Source of the DNA: Vreelandella subglaciescola
Lineage (GTDB): Bacteria; Pseudomonadota; Gammaproteobacteria; Pseudomonadales; Halomonadaceae
Direction of reading: 5' to 3'
DNA: 64,000 bases
Assembly (NCBI GenBank): GCA_030454225.1
Contig: JAKDRW010000004.1
Location: 1-64,000, forward strand
The position numbers and the translations under genes are program-made. Numbering within the stretch: position 1 is the stretch's first letter; each line of letters opens with the position of its first letter. The notes under the pieces were generated by a model. It had not been told where the DNA came from, did not search any database, and saw only the letters and a program-made list of their open reading frames with translations. Shown here one piece after another: positions 19,667 to 30,172 of the stretch.

Positions 19667-20629
19667 ATGGCTTGCACCCGGGAAAAAGCCCCCCACTTGA
19701 CCGAAAACATGGGCACCAATAGCACGGCACACGCCGATATAACGCTTTTCGGGCGCTACCAAGCGGCGTTCTTGCAGGCTCGCGAAGCCATCATCTTTGT
19801 TCGGCAAGAGCAGATTGTCGACTACAACTCGGCCGCACTGGGGCTGCTGGGTATCGATAGCGAGGCGTTGGTTTCCACCCTGGGCCTGATGCATTTCTCT
19901 CCCTATCGCCAACCCAACGGCAAGCGCAGCCGCACGCTTGCCAGCATATACGTCAAGCAGGCCATGCGTCGCGGCCAGGCGCTGTTTGAATGGCAGCTGA
20001 AAACGCTTGACGGCGGCGACTTTTCCGCCGAAATCATGCTCGTACGTCTCGACATTGCCGGCGATACGCTGCTGAAAGCCACCCTGCGCGATATTTCGCG
20101 GCAGAAACGCCTGCAAGCAGAGCTTTCGCGCAACGCCATGACCGACCACCTGACCGGCGCGTTCAACCGCCAGCGGTTCGACGAAGAGATGCGCCGGGCG
20201 CTTGCCAGGCTGCGTCGCAAGCATATATCCACCGCGCTGATTCTGCTCGATATCGACCATTTCAAACCCGTTAACGACACCTACGGCCACGCCGCCGGCG
20301 ACGACGTGCTGGTCGAGCTGGTTGCGCTGCTCGACGCCAGCCTGCGGATTCCCGACTTGCTCACGCGCTGGGGCGGCGAGGAGTTCGCCATGGTATTGCC
20401 CGACACTAGCCAGGCCGAGGCGCTACAGCTAGCCAAGCGGCTGCGTCAGCTGATTGCCCGCCACTCTTTCGGCGTCGTCGGCCAAATTACCGCCAGCCTG
20501 AGCGTCACCAGCCTGCACCCCGACGACGATACCCGAAGCTGCCTCAAACGCCTGGACGACGCGCTCTATCAAGCCAAGGACCTGGGTCGCAATAAAGTAC
20601 TCGAGGCCGACCCCGACCCCGCGGTGTAA
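19667..20629 (+). CDS. PAS-GGDEF diguanylate cyclase
   Basis: DHLTGAFNRQRF and RWGGEEFAMVLP. Confidence 0.85.
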   Translation: MACTREKAPHLTENMGTNSTAHADITLFGRYQAAFLQAREAIIFVRQEQIVDYNSAALGLLGIDSEALVSTLGLMHFSPYRQPNGKRSRTLASIYVKQAMRRGQALFEWQLKTLDGGDFSAEIMLVRLDIAGDTLLKATLRDISRQKRLQAELSRNAMTDHLTGAFNRQRFDEEMRRALARLRRKHISTALILLDIDHFKPVNDTYGHAAGDDVLVELVALLDASLRIPDLLTRWGGEEFAMVLPDTSQAEALQLAKRLRQLIARHSFGVVGQITASLSVTSLHPDDDTRSCLKRLDDALYQAKDLGRNKVLEADPDPAV

Positions 20630-20707
20630 GCCCGCACCGGCGCTTTAGCCGTTGGCGGGCAGCGCTTGACCCCTTAGGCTAGGCGTTCATCATGCTCAGG
20701 AGCCGCC

Positions 20708-22378
20708 ATGCCCGCCCCCGCCGCGAACCACCTGCTCACCGAGCTTGCCGCCACCCAGCGCCAGCGCCTCAACCTGGCCGTTGCCTGCGGCCTGCTGGCG
20801 GGCAGCCTGACGTTTTTGCAGGCCGCGCTATTCGCCTGGATCGTTAGCGCGCTGCTGGTCAATCACCAGACGCTCGCACACAGCGCCCCGCTGTTTGCGC
20901 TTTGGCTTCTGGCCCTGCCGCTGCGCGGCCTTTTCAGCTACGCTCAGGAAACTCTCGCCCAGAAGGCCTCGCTCGCTGTGCGCCAGCAGCTTCGCCGGCG
21001 GCTGCTCGACCACTTGGTGCGCCTCGGACCGGTGCGGCTGGCGGGCTACCACAGCGCGTCGCTTTCCTATCAGGTGGTTGAGCAGGTCGAAGCGCTGGAT
21101 GGCTACTTTGCGCGTTTTCGCGTCCAGCTGGTGCTCGCCGTTCTGCTGCCGTTGACGGTGCTCGGCATTACCCTGTATCTGGACTGGCTGGCGGCGCTCT
21201 TCCTGCTGCTTGCCGCGCCGCTGATCCCGCTATTTATGGCGCTGGTGGGTATGGGCGCCGAACGCCTGAATAGCGAACAGTTCGCCGCCGTGTCGCGGCT
21301 TTCGGGCCATTTTATCGACCGTGTTCGCAGCTTGACCACGCTACAGCTGTTTGGCCAGACCCAACGCGCCACCCACAGCGTTCACGCCGCCGCCGACGGC
21401 TACCGACAGCGCAGCTTGCGCACCCTGCGACTGGCTTTTTTATCCTCGGCGGTGCTCGAGTTTTTTGCCTCGGCGGCCATCGCCGTGGTGGCCATTTACG
21501 TCGGCTTTGGCCTGCTGGGCTACATCAGCTACGGCCCCGCCGATAAGCTGACGCTATTCAGCGGCCTGCTGATTTTGCTGCTGGCACCCGAGTTTTTTCA
21601 GCCGCTACGCAGCCTGGCCCAGCACTACCACGACCGCGCCGCCGCGCTGGGGGCGGCCGAACGGCTGGCCGAGCTGCTAAGCCGGACGCCCCCCGCCACG
21701 CGGCTCAAAACGCCGCCATCGGCGCTTGCGCCCGGCGCCTTTGAGCTGCTGTTGCTAAAAGACGCCTGCGTTGCCCACCCCGGGCGTGGCGTCGTGCTGG
21801 GGCCGGTGTCGCTGCGTATTGGCCGCGGCGATACCGTGGTCGTCACCGGCGCGTCCGGTAGCGGCAAGTCAACGCTTTTGCAGCTCGCGGCGGGATTTGT
21901 CGCGCCCGACGACGGCGTGCGCCAAAGCTCTGCTGATTTACGCTTTGCCTGGATGGACCAGCGCCCGCTGCTCATCCACGCCACGCTTGCCGACAACCTG
22001 CGCCTGGCTGTCCCCGAAGCAAGCGATGCCGCCCTTTATCGGGCGCTGGAAAGCGCACAGCTGAGCGAGCTTCTCGCGCAGCTACCAAGCGGGCTGGAAA
22101 CGCCCATCGGCGAGCGCGGCACGGGGCTTTCGGGCGGTCAGGCGCAGCGCTTGGCGCTGGCGCGAATTTTTCTTTCAGCAGCACCGCTGGTGCTGCTCGA
22201 CGAACCCACCGCCAGCCTCGACGAACACAGCGAGCAGGCCGTCATGGCGGCCTTTGTCGCGCTGCAGCGCGCCGGACGCACGCTGGTCATTGCCACCCAT
22301 CACCCGGCGCTGATCGCGCTTGCCACGCGCCGCTGGCATCTTGATCACGGCCGGCTGGAGGAGCTCGCCCATGGCTAA
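20708..22378 (+). CDS. cydD: Thiol reductant ABC exporter CydD
   Basis: ABC TM domain, [24 protein letters not shown]. Confidence 0.9.
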   Translation: MPAPAANHLLTELAATQRQRLNLAVACGLLAGSLTFLQAALFAWIVSALLVNHQTLAHSAPLFALWLLALPLRGLFSYAQETLAQKASLAVRQQLRRRLLDHLVRLGPVRLAGYHSASLSYQVVEQVEALDGYFARFRVQLVLAVLLPLTVLGITLYLDWLAALFLLLAAPLIPLFMALVGMGAERLNSEQFAAVSRLSGHFIDRVRSLTTLQLFGQTQRATHSVHAAADGYRQRSLRTLRLAFLSSAVLEFFASAAIAVVAIYVGFGLLGYISYGPADKLTLFSGLLILLLAPEFFQPLRSLAQHYHDRAAALGAAERLAELLSRTPPATRLKTPPSALAPGAFELLLLKDACVAHPGRGVVLGPVSLRIGRGDTVVVTGASGSGKSTLLQLAAGFVAPDDGVRQSSADLRFAWMDQRPLLIHATLADNLRLAVPEASDAALYRALESAQLSELLAQLPSGLETPIGERGTGLSGGQAQRLALARIFLSAAPLVLLDEPTASLDEHSEQAVMAAFVALQRAGRTLVIATHHPALIALATRRWHLDHGRLEELAHG

Positions 22379-24128
22379 GCCCGAACGTCTGCTCACCACC
22401 CTGCGCCCCTGGCTGAGCGTACTCGCCAGCCGCCAGCGCCGGCTGTGGCTGGGCGCGCTACTCATGGCGCTGACGCTGTTTTCCGCACTGGGGCTGCTGG
22501 CCGTTTCCGGCTGGTTTATCACCGCCACCGGGCTTACCGGCCTGCTGTTTACCGCCGGCATTGCCGCCACGCTTGACGTGTACGTGCCCGGCGGGGCGAT
22601 CCGCCTGTTTGCCATCACCCGCACGGCGAGCCGCTATCTGGAGCGGCTGTACAATCACGACACGGTGCTGCGCCTGCTCGCCGACCTGCGCACGCGCCTT
22701 TTCGGCGTGCTTGCACAGCTGGATAGCCGCGCGCTTGCCAGCCGCCGCGCCAGCGACTGGCTCAACCGCCTGACCGCCGACATCGACACCCTCGACAGCC
22801 TGTACTTACGCCTGATGGCGCCGCCCGCGGTGGCGCTACTTGCCGGCGCGGTTCTCAGCGGCGTAACCGCGCTTTTTGTGCCACTCGCCGGCGGTTTTCT
22901 AGCCGCCGTTCTGCTGCTCGGCTGGCTGTGGTTGACGCTAGGCCAGGCGCGGCTGGGCATGGCCGCCAGCCGACGCCACGTCGACGAACTCGAAGCCCTG
23001 CGCGGCAGCGTGATGGAAACGCTGCAGGGGCTCGCCGAGCTCGACGCCTACGGCGCGCTGCCCCATCAGCAGCGCAGCCTGGATCAGCTAGAGGCACGGC
23101 TGCACCACAGCCAGCGAAGCTTAGGCCGCTGGGTAGCGCTGGGCAATGCGCTGCAGGCGTGGCTTTTGGGCATCGCAACGCTTGGCACCCTGTGGCTTGC
23201 CGCCGCTGCCTTTCAGGCGGGCAGTATCAGCGGCGCGGTGATGGTGATGCTACCCATGGCGGTGATGGCAATGAGCGAGGCCTTCGCCACGCTGCCCGCG
23301 GCCTTTACCTGGCTGGGCGCCACCCGCGGCGCCGCCGAACGCCTTAACGGCCTGGCGCCGCCGCGCACCAGGCAGCCCGCCGCCCAAGCGACGAGCGCAG
23401 AGACGCCGCCGGATAACGCCCGTACGCTGTGCCTCGATAACGTCGGCGTGCGCTATCCCGGCGCCTTTCAGCCGGCGCTCGACGGGCTATCGCTAAGCCT
23501 TGCCGCCGGCGAGCGGCTGGCCGTGGAAGGCGCGTCGGGGTCGGGAAAATCTACGCTGGCCGCGCTACTCGGGCGCCAGCTCTCCCCTTCTCTGGGCGCG
23601 ATTACGCTGGGCGGCGTGGCCCTTGAGGCGTGGCCGGAAGCCGCACTGCGAAGCCGCGTGGCCGTACTCACCCAGCAAACCGAGCTGCTCGACGACAGCC
23701 TGGCGGCCAACCTGCGCCTGGCCGACGCCGACGCCGATGACAGCACGCTGTGGCGGGTGCTCAAGCAGGTGCTGCTGGCCGACTGGGCCCTTACGCTACC
23801 TCAAGGGCTTCACACCCGAGTCGGCGAAGGCGGCCGGCAAATTTCCGGAGGACAGGCGCGCCGGGTGGCGTTGGCGCGGCTATATTTATGCCAGCCAGAC
23901 CTGGTGGTGCTCGATGAACCCTTTGCCGGCGTCGACGCATCCACCGCGCAGGCTCTGGCCTCGGCGCTACACCTGTGGCTTTCCGACCGCACTGTCGTCT
24001 ACCTTGTACATAAGGCCGACGGTGATACCGCGCTACCCGGCATGACCCGAACCCTGACCCTGACCGCTGGCCGGCCGGATCAAACTGCGACAATACGCCA
24101 TGGCACAGGCGCGACTACGCAGCGATAA
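22371..24128 (+). CDS. cydC: Thiol reductant ABC exporter CydC
   Basis: [24 protein letters not shown]; overlaps cydD. Confidence 0.9.
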   Translation: MAKPERLLTTLRPWLSVLASRQRRLWLGALLMALTLFSALGLLAVSGWFITATGLTGLLFTAGIAATLDVYVPGGAIRLFAITRTASRYLERLYNHDTVLRLLADLRTRLFGVLAQLDSRALASRRASDWLNRLTADIDTLDSLYLRLMAPPAVALLAGAVLSGVTALFVPLAGGFLAAVLLLGWLWLTLGQARLGMAASRRHVDELEALRGSVMETLQGLAELDAYGALPHQQRSLDQLEARLHHSQRSLGRWVALGNALQAWLLGIATLGTLWLAAAAFQAGSISGAVMVMLPMAVMAMSEAFATLPAAFTWLGATRGAAERLNGLAPPRTRQPAAQATSAETPPDNARTLCLDNVGVRYPGAFQPALDGLSLSLAAGERLAVEGASGSGKSTLAALLGRQLSPSLGAITLGGVALEAWPEAALRSRVAVLTQQTELLDDSLAANLRLADADADDSTLWRVLKQVLLADWALTLPQGLHTRVGEGGRQISGGQARRVALARLYLCQPDLVVLDEPFAGVDASTAQALASALHLWLSDRTVVYLVHKADGDTALPGMTRTLTLTAGRPDQTATIRHGTGATTQR

Positions 24129-24260
24129 AATATACGCCTTTGGCATACATCAAATTATCGTGATACGCCTATTCCCAAGCGATAATCCGCTGTGCACGCC
24201 GGGCGTTAATCGCACGGCCGCTGCCTTTTCCAACTTTGCGACACGCTCTGGGAGGTCATA

Positions 24261-25673
24261 ATGGAGCTGGACCCGCTGCTGCTCTCTAGGCTGCAATTTG
24301 CCTTTGTGGTGCTGTTTCACGCTATCTTCCCGGTGTTTACCATCGGGCTGGCGTCTTACATCGCGCTGCTTCACGGCCTGTTTTATAAAACCGGCAACGC
24401 CGCCTGGGATCGTCTGGCGCTGTTCTGGACCAAGGTATTTGCCGTGGTATTTGGCATGGGCGTGGTCTCGGGCATCGTCATGTCGTTTCAGTTTGGCACC
24501 AATTGGAGCAACTTTTCCCAGGCCACCTCCAACTTCCTGGGGCCGATGCTGAGCTACGAAGTGCTGACCGCCTTCTTCCTCGAAGCCGGCTTTTTGGGCG
24601 TACTGCTGTTCGGCCGCCATAAAGTCCCCGAAGGCGCGCACCTGTTTGCCGCGCTGATGGTGGCGCTGGGCACCTTTATTTCCTCTTTCTGGATTCTTGC
24701 GGCCAACAGCTGGATGCAAACGCCGGTGGGCTACGAGCTGATCGACGGCCAGTTCCATATCACTTCCTGGTCGGATGCCATCTTCAACCCGTCGTTCCGC
24801 TACCGCTTTACCCACATGGTGGTGGCGTCTTTCCTCACCGGTGGCTTTGTGGTGGCCGGCGTCAGCGCCTGGTTTTTGCTGCGCCAGCGCGACGTTGAAG
24901 CCAACAAGAAAGCGCTTTCCATGTGCCTGTGGATGCTGCTGTTTCTGGCGCCGGCGCAGGCGCTGATTGGCGATGCCCACGGGCTGAGTACGCTTGAGCA
25001 CCAGCCGACCAAGGTGGCGGCCATGGAAGGCAACTGGGAGACCCAGTCCGGCGCACCGCTGCTGCTGTTCGCGCTGCCCGACCAAAACGCCCAGACCAAC
25101 CACTTTGAGCTGAAGATTCCACATATGGCGAGCCTGATCCTCACCCACAGCTTTGACGGCACGGTACCGGGGCTTAACGAGGTCTCGGCCGACGAACGCC
25201 CGCCGGTCTTCATCGTCTTCTGGGCATTTCGCGTCATGATCGGGCTAGGGGTGGCGATGATCGCCATGGCGCTCGCCGGGCTGGCTCTCCGCCGGAGCGG
25301 GCGTGTGTACCAGCACCCGCTCTACCTGAAAACGCTGGTGGGCATGATTGGTGCCCCCTTTGTCGCGGTGCTCGCCGGCTGGATAGTGACCGAGTCGGGG
25401 CGGGCGCCTTGGCTGGTATACGGCGTCATGACCCAGGCCGAAGGGCTAACACCGTCGCTGACCGGCGGCATGGCGCTCTTCACGCTGATTGGCTATATGG
25501 CGGTGTACGCGGTGGTATTCGTCGTGGGTATTTACTACCTGACGCGGGTGATCCGTCAGGGCATGCTGCCCGAAGCCGACCAAATCCACGGCGAAGTGGA
25601 GCGGCCCAATCGCCCGTTCTCCGCGGTACACACGCCCTTTGACGACAACGACCTGCAGGGAGACAAGTCATGA
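24261..25673 (+). CDS. cydA: Cytochrome bd-type quinol oxidase subunit I (CIO-like)
   Basis: SRLQFAFVVLFHAIFPVFTIGLA, GRAPWLVYGVMTQAEG; short Q-loop length. Confidence 0.9.
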   Translation: MELDPLLLSRLQFAFVVLFHAIFPVFTIGLASYIALLHGLFYKTGNAAWDRLALFWTKVFAVVFGMGVVSGIVMSFQFGTNWSNFSQATSNFLGPMLSYEVLTAFFLEAGFLGVLLFGRHKVPEGAHLFAALMVALGTFISSFWILAANSWMQTPVGYELIDGQFHITSWSDAIFNPSFRYRFTHMVVASFLTGGFVVAGVSAWFLLRQRDVEANKKALSMCLWMLLFLAPAQALIGDAHGLSTLEHQPTKVAAMEGNWETQSGAPLLLFALPDQNAQTNHFELKIPHMASLILTHSFDGTVPGLNEVSADERPPVFIVFWAFRVMIGLGVAMIAMALAGLALRRSGRVYQHPLYLKTLVGMIGAPFVAVLAGWIVTESGRAPWLVYGVMTQAEGLTPSLTGGMALFTLIGYMAVYAVVFVVGIYYLTRVIRQGMLPEADQIHGEVERPNRPFSAVHTPFDDNDLQGDKS

Positions 25674-26668
25674 ACCTTGATATTACCCTGGTATGGGCCG
25701 GCATCATCGGCTTTGGCGTCATCATGTACGTATTGATGGACGGCTTTGATCTGGGGCTGGGGATTCTCTATCCTTTTGCCCCCGATGAAACCTCGCGCGA
25801 CGTGATGATGAACTCGGTGGCGCCCATCTGGGACGGCAACGAAACCTGGCTGGTGCTGGGCGGTGCCGGGCTGCTCGGCGCTTTCCCGCTGGTCTATTCG
25901 GTATTTTTACCGGCGCTTTATATCGGCGTGTTTCTGATGCTCGCGGGGCTGATTTTTCGCGGTATTTCTTTCGAGTTCCGCTTCAAGTCGCAGAAAAACC
26001 GCCACTGGTGGAACCGCGCCTTCTGCTGGGGGTCGATCGTTGCGGCTTTCGCCCAGGGCGCGGTCGTCGGCGCCTATATCCAGGGCTTTCCGGTCGAAGA
26101 CAGGGTTTACGTCGGCGGCCCCTTTGACTGGCTGACGCCTTTTAGCGTGCTCACCGGCTTTGGCCTGATGGCCGGCTACGCGCTGCTGGGCGCCACCTGG
26201 CTGATCCTCAAGTCCGAAGGCCACGTACAGGACTGGGCCTATTCCATTACGCCCAAGCTGCTACTCGGCGTGCTGGTGGTGTTCGGCGTAGTCAGCCTGT
26301 GGACGCCGCTGGTCAGCGTCGACGTGCGCGAGCGCTGGCTCGAGCAGATACACCTGATCTGGATATTTCCGATTCTTGCCATGCTCTGCGCCGCGGCGCT
26401 GTATCGCGCGGTGAAACGCCGCGCGGAAGGCCGTCCGTTCATCATGGCGCTGGGGCTGTTCATCTTCACCTACCTGGGCATGATCGCGAGCAAATGGCCG
26501 GTGATCGTCCCGCCGAACTACACCATCTGGGACGCCGCTTCGGCGCCGGAATCCCAGGTGTTTCTGCTGATCGGCACGGTGTTCGTCATCCCCATTATCC
26601 TGGCCTACACCACCTGGTCGTACTGGGTATTTCGTGGCAAGGTGAAAGTCGGCGACGGCTACCATTAA
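25670..26668 (+). CDS. cydB: Cytochrome bd-type quinol oxidase subunit II
   Basis: VLMDGFDLGLGILYPF, WDGNETWLVLGG; overlaps cydA. Confidence 0.92.
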   Translation: MNLDITLVWAGIIGFGVIMYVLMDGFDLGLGILYPFAPDETSRDVMMNSVAPIWDGNETWLVLGGAGLLGAFPLVYSVFLPALYIGVFLMLAGLIFRGISFEFRFKSQKNRHWWNRAFCWGSIVAAFAQGAVVGAYIQGFPVEDRVYVGGPFDWLTPFSVLTGFGLMAGYALLGATWLILKSEGHVQDWAYSITPKLLLGVLVVFGVVSLWTPLVSVDVRERWLEQIHLIWIFPILAMLCAAALYRAVKRRAEGRPFIMALGLFIFTYLGMIASKWPVIVPPNYTIWDAASAPESQVFLLIGTVFVIPIILAYTTWSYWVFRGKVKVGDGYH

Positions 26669-26706
26669 GCGTTCTGCATGGCTTTACACGCTGATTGACG
26701 GCGCAT

Positions 26707-26743
26707 AAAAAACCGCCTCGCACAGGCGAGGCGGTTTTCTTTT
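26707..26743. terminator. Intrinsic terminator (bidirectional)
   Basis: AAAACCGCCTCGcacaggCGAGGCGGTTTTCTTTT. Confidence 0.85.
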
Positions 26744-26775
26744 ATACGGACATTACGCCCGCGGCTAAGGCCGGC

Positions 26776-27429
26776 TTACTGCGGCAGCTTTGCCTTGCGC
26801 ACGTAGGGCAGCGGCGCATCAAAGTCGCCAAACTTGGCCTTGGCATCGCCGTCGGATACCGTCGGTGGAATAATCACGTCCTCGCCGACCGTCCAGTCCG
26901 CGGGCGTAGCGACGCCGTGCTGGCCGGCGGTCTGCAAGGCGTCGAGCGCGCGCAGAATCTCGCCAAAGTTACGCCCGACGTTCATCGGGTAGGTCATGGA
27001 CAGCTTGAGCTGCTTGTCGGGGCCGATAATAAACACCGCGCGCACCGTGGCACTGTCTGCCGGGGTGCGGCCGTCGGGCAGATAGGCTTCGGCCGGCAGC
27101 ATGTCGAACAGCTTGGATACTTTGAGCGCTTCATCGGCGATAATCGGGAAGCCGACGTCGCTGCCGCTGTAGGACTCGATGTCCTTGACCCAGCCCTTGT
27201 GCTCTTCCACGCCGTCAACCGACACGCCGATCACCTTGGTGCCGCGCTTTTTCCACTCGGCGTCAAGCTTGGCGACCGCGCCAAACTCGGTGGTGCACAC
27301 CGGAGTGAAGTCTTTGGGGTGGGAAAACAGGATGGCCCAGCTGTCTCCGATCCAGTCGTGAAAGCTAATATCTCCCTGGCTGGTCTGCGCGTCAAAATCC
27401 GGCACGGTTGCATTAATACGTAGCGACAT
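26776..27429 (-). CDS. 1-Cys peroxiredoxin (Prx6 type)
   Basis: FSHPKDFTPVCTTEFGAVAKL; C-terminal DWTVGEDVIIPPTVSD. Confidence 0.9.
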   Translation of the reverse strand: MSLRINATVPDFDAQTSQGDISFHDWIGDSWAILFSHPKDFTPVCTTEFGAVAKLDAEWKKRGTKVIGVSVDGVEEHKGWVKDIESYSGSDVGFPIIADEALKVSKLFDMLPAEAYLPDGRTPADSATVRAVFIIGPDKQLKLSMTYPMNVGRNFGEILRALDALQTAGQHGVATPADWTVGEDVIIPPTVSDGDAKAKFGDFDAPLPYVRKAKLPQ

Positions 27430-27569
27430 CGTTGGCTCCTGAGGTTGGCGAATCAATACGGCCTCCATCATAGCCCTATGCCCAGTTTATGTTCAAATCG
27501 AATTAAATTCTAAATCCTTATTACTTAATATCCGGCGCAGGGTATTCGTCGCCTGGGCTCGCACTGACG

Positions 27570-27866
27570 CTCCGGCTCCTCCGTTATGCGAGCCCGTCGC
27601 TACGCCGCCTCACCGGGAAACCACAGCGTAAAGCATACGCCATCAGCGGCGTGCGGATCTCGTGTGCCAGGTCTTCGGAAAATCGCGACAGATGCGTGAA
27701 GCCGCGATCAGCGGCTTGCCGTGCTATCCAGCACCCAGAAAAAATGTTCGGTATTGCCCAGCATGTTGGCATACAGCTGGGGTCTTTCGCGCAGCAGCAG
27801 CGCCGTGACCAGCGCGAACATGGCCGCCAGGCGCAGGCTCAACGAAGGCGCCTTGTTCCTGTTCAT
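27570..27866 (-). pseudogene. Internally deleted heavy-metal-type sensor histidine kinase remnant
   Basis: [25 protein letters not shown]..., then FTHLSRFSEDLAHEIRTPL H-box in another frame; catalytic domain missing. Confidence 0.7.
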
Positions 27867-28150
27867 GGCACCGCCGTTAACTGATAGCCCACGCCGCGCA
27901 CGGTCTGGATGAGCTTGGGCTGATAGGGGTCGTCTATCTTGGCGCGCAGACGGCGGATGGCAACATCAACTACGTTAGTGTCGCTGTCGAAGTTCATTTG
28001 CCACACGTGGGAGGCAATCAGCGTGCGCGATAGCACTTCGCCCGCGTGGCTGAGCAACAAATGCAACAGCGCGAACTCCTTGTTGGTCAGGCTGATGCGT
28101 TCGCCCGCGCTGTCCACCGGAACGGCTTCGCGCGAGCTGGCAAAAATTGC
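27863..28150 (-). pseudogene. OmpR/CopR-type response regulator remnant (DNA-binding domain only)
   Basis: [75 protein letters not shown]; receiver domain absent. Confidence 0.75.
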
Positions 28151-28325
28151 CCGTAACGATCCCGAATCGCAAAACCTCAACACCGTGGACGAATTACTGT
28201 TGCTGGGCGGCGGCGTGCCGGTCACGGTGGACGACGCAGTCATCGGCGCCGTGGGCGTGGCCGGTGCCGGCGGCTCGGCCATTGACGAAGACTGCGCGCT
28301 GGATGCTATCGAAAAAGTGTTATAA
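28140..28325 (+). pseudogene. C-terminal remnant of GlcG/HbpS-family heme-binding protein
   Basis: + strand: [58 protein letters not shown]. Confidence 0.7.
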
Positions 28326-28392
28326 TATTCATCCTGAGTACAATGCCTGTACAGCATATGGCGTTTAAACCGCTTTCCCCAGGAGTCTGCTA

Positions 28393-28812
28393 ATGAACAT
28401 GAAACTGACCACTACGCTTGCCACCGGCGCCCTGATGGCGACTATGGCCACCGTTACGCTAGCCGCCGACAACCCTATGAGCGTCCACGTGCTCAATATC
28501 GAAAACGGTCTGCCTTCTCCCGGCGTCGACGTCACCTTGGAGCAGCGCCACGACGACGGCCAGTGGGAGCAGATCAACGCCGCCGTAACCGGCGACAACG
28601 GCCGCATCAGCGCGCTTTATCCGGAAGACACCGAGCTGGAAAACGGCGTATACCGCGTCACCTTTGACACCGGCGAATGGTTTGAAAACCACGATACCGA
28701 CACCTTCTTTCCGGAAATTCCGGTAGTATTTGCCATCGACGGCGAACTCGAGCACTACCATATTCCGCTGCTGCTGAGCCCCTACGGCTACTCGACCTAC
28801 CGCGGTAACTAA
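28393..28812 (+). CDS. uraH: Exported 5-hydroxyisourate hydrolase (transthyretin-like)
   Basis: Signal peptide then [23 protein letters not shown]... [19 protein letters not shown]. Confidence 0.9.
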   Translation: MNMKLTTTLATGALMATMATVTLAADNPMSVHVLNIENGLPSPGVDVTLEQRHDDGQWEQINAAVTGDNGRISALYPEDTELENGVYRVTFDTGEWFENHDTDTFFPEIPVVFAIDGELEHYHIPLLLSPYGYSTYRGN

Positions 28813-28860
28813 GGCCGATGATCCGCTCCGGGGTGATTAACATCGTTGCCCAAAAACGAG

Positions 28861-28897
28861 AACGCCCCCGCTGCCTTAAGGTAGCGGGGGCGTTTTT
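28861..28897 (+). terminator. Intrinsic terminator
   Basis: AACGCCCCCGCTgccttaaggtAGCGGGGGCGTTTTT. Confidence 0.85.
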
Positions 28898-28941
28898 GTC
28901 AGCAAGCTAGTGCGAGCTTGGCATTGCTGCAAGGAACCTGT

Positions 28942-29793
28942 TTACAGGTGCCATTCCAAGTTAAACGTGGTGGCATTGGTATCGACACCCTTGTTACCAA
29001 ACTTGTTGCGCCAGAATTCGTAACCCACGCCGGCCCACAGACGGTCTTCCTCGCCAAAGGCAAGTTTGCCTACGTCCATCATCAGCGATGGGCGCGAAAG
29101 ACGCTCGGGCTTGGTGTCATCAGAGCCGTCGCCCTTGCCCTTGGCGCCGTTGTAGTTGAAGAACCCCTGGAACTTCATCGGTACGGGGCCCGCGTCAAAG
29201 GGCAGCCCCCACGCCAGGTTGACCTGGTAGTAGTCGTCAAACTCGCGATCGCCGTCAAACTTGCTGTGGTTCCACTCGTGAGAGTAGAAAAAACTCAGGT
29301 CGAGGAAACCTTCGGGCACGTCAAACTTGAGCGTCGGGCCCGCCAGCAGCTGACGCTTGCGCGGGGCAAATTCGGTGTTTTTGGTGTTCATGTCGACACC
29401 GCCGGTAAACGCGACGTCTTTCACCGGGCCAAAGGCCAGCTCTTCGCCAAACAGCTTGCCGTAGTGCAGCTGGTTACGATACATGACGTAGGCTTCGGTA
29501 GCTCCCGAATCACCGCCGCTGGCGGGGTCGTTACTATCCGACTGAAGCAGGTCGATGTTGAATAGGTGCTGGCCCAGCGAGTGGCCGCCGACGTAGTTGA
29601 ACTGCAGAATATTCTTTTCAATATGCTTGTCCCCGTTTTCCTGAGGACCCGGCCCCGGCTCGGTGAACTGGGTGCCGTAACGATAGCCGATGAAGGAGTC
29701 GCTCCACGTTGCCGCTTGCGCCTGGGTGAAAGCACAGGCTGCCAACGTAGTTGCGCCGACCAGTGCGGCCACGGAATGCTTGGTGTTAAACAT
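28942..29793 (-). CDS. Tsx-like nucleoside-specific outer-membrane channel
   Basis: Signal peptide, WSDSFIGYRYGTQFTEPG; terminal aromatic-rich beta strand FNLEWHL. Confidence 0.75.
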   Translation of the reverse strand: MFNTKHSVAALVGATTLAACAFTQAQAATWSDSFIGYRYGTQFTEPGPGPQENGDKHIEKNILQFNYVGGHSLGQHLFNIDLLQSDSNDPASGGDSGATEAYVMYRNQLHYGKLFGEELAFGPVKDVAFTGGVDMNTKNTEFAPRKRQLLAGPTLKFDVPEGFLDLSFFYSHEWNHSKFDGDREFDDYYQVNLAWGLPFDAGPVPMKFQGFFNYNGAKGKGDGSDDTKPERLSRPSLMMDVGKLAFGEEDRLWAGVGYEFWRNKFGNKGVDTNATTFNLEWHL

Positions 29794-30020
29794 CGATCAA
29801 ATACCCTATTGTTTTATTGTAAGAGTCGAGCCCAGCGCAGCGTTCGCTGCCTGTCTCACTATCTGCTGCACCGCATTATTGCCTTTATTGTCAGTGCGAC
29901 AAACAGCGCCGTTGGTACATCGTTGTGTACCTTGGCTTGCCCGCTGCCAGAGCGAGACGAACTTCGGTCACAGCTGCTGTCTCATGCTGCTTCTTTAGCA
30001 ACACTTTACACAGCTGGTTT

Positions 30021-30030
30021 TTGTATACAA
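30021..30030. promoter_or_regulatory. TTGTATACAA palindrome upstream of tsx-like gene
   Basis: Perfect 10-bp palindrome seen in several intergenic regions of this window. Confidence 0.5.
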
Positions 30031-30172
30031 GGGAAAAATACATAAAAGACGGCGCAATGACAACAACCCGGCCAATAAGTTGTGTTTCTTATGCGCCACG
30101 CCGGAATACAGCTTCGCTGGGCGCAGGCGCCGCCTGTGCTTACAGGTTTCCCCCACTCGCACGCCGATGGCG

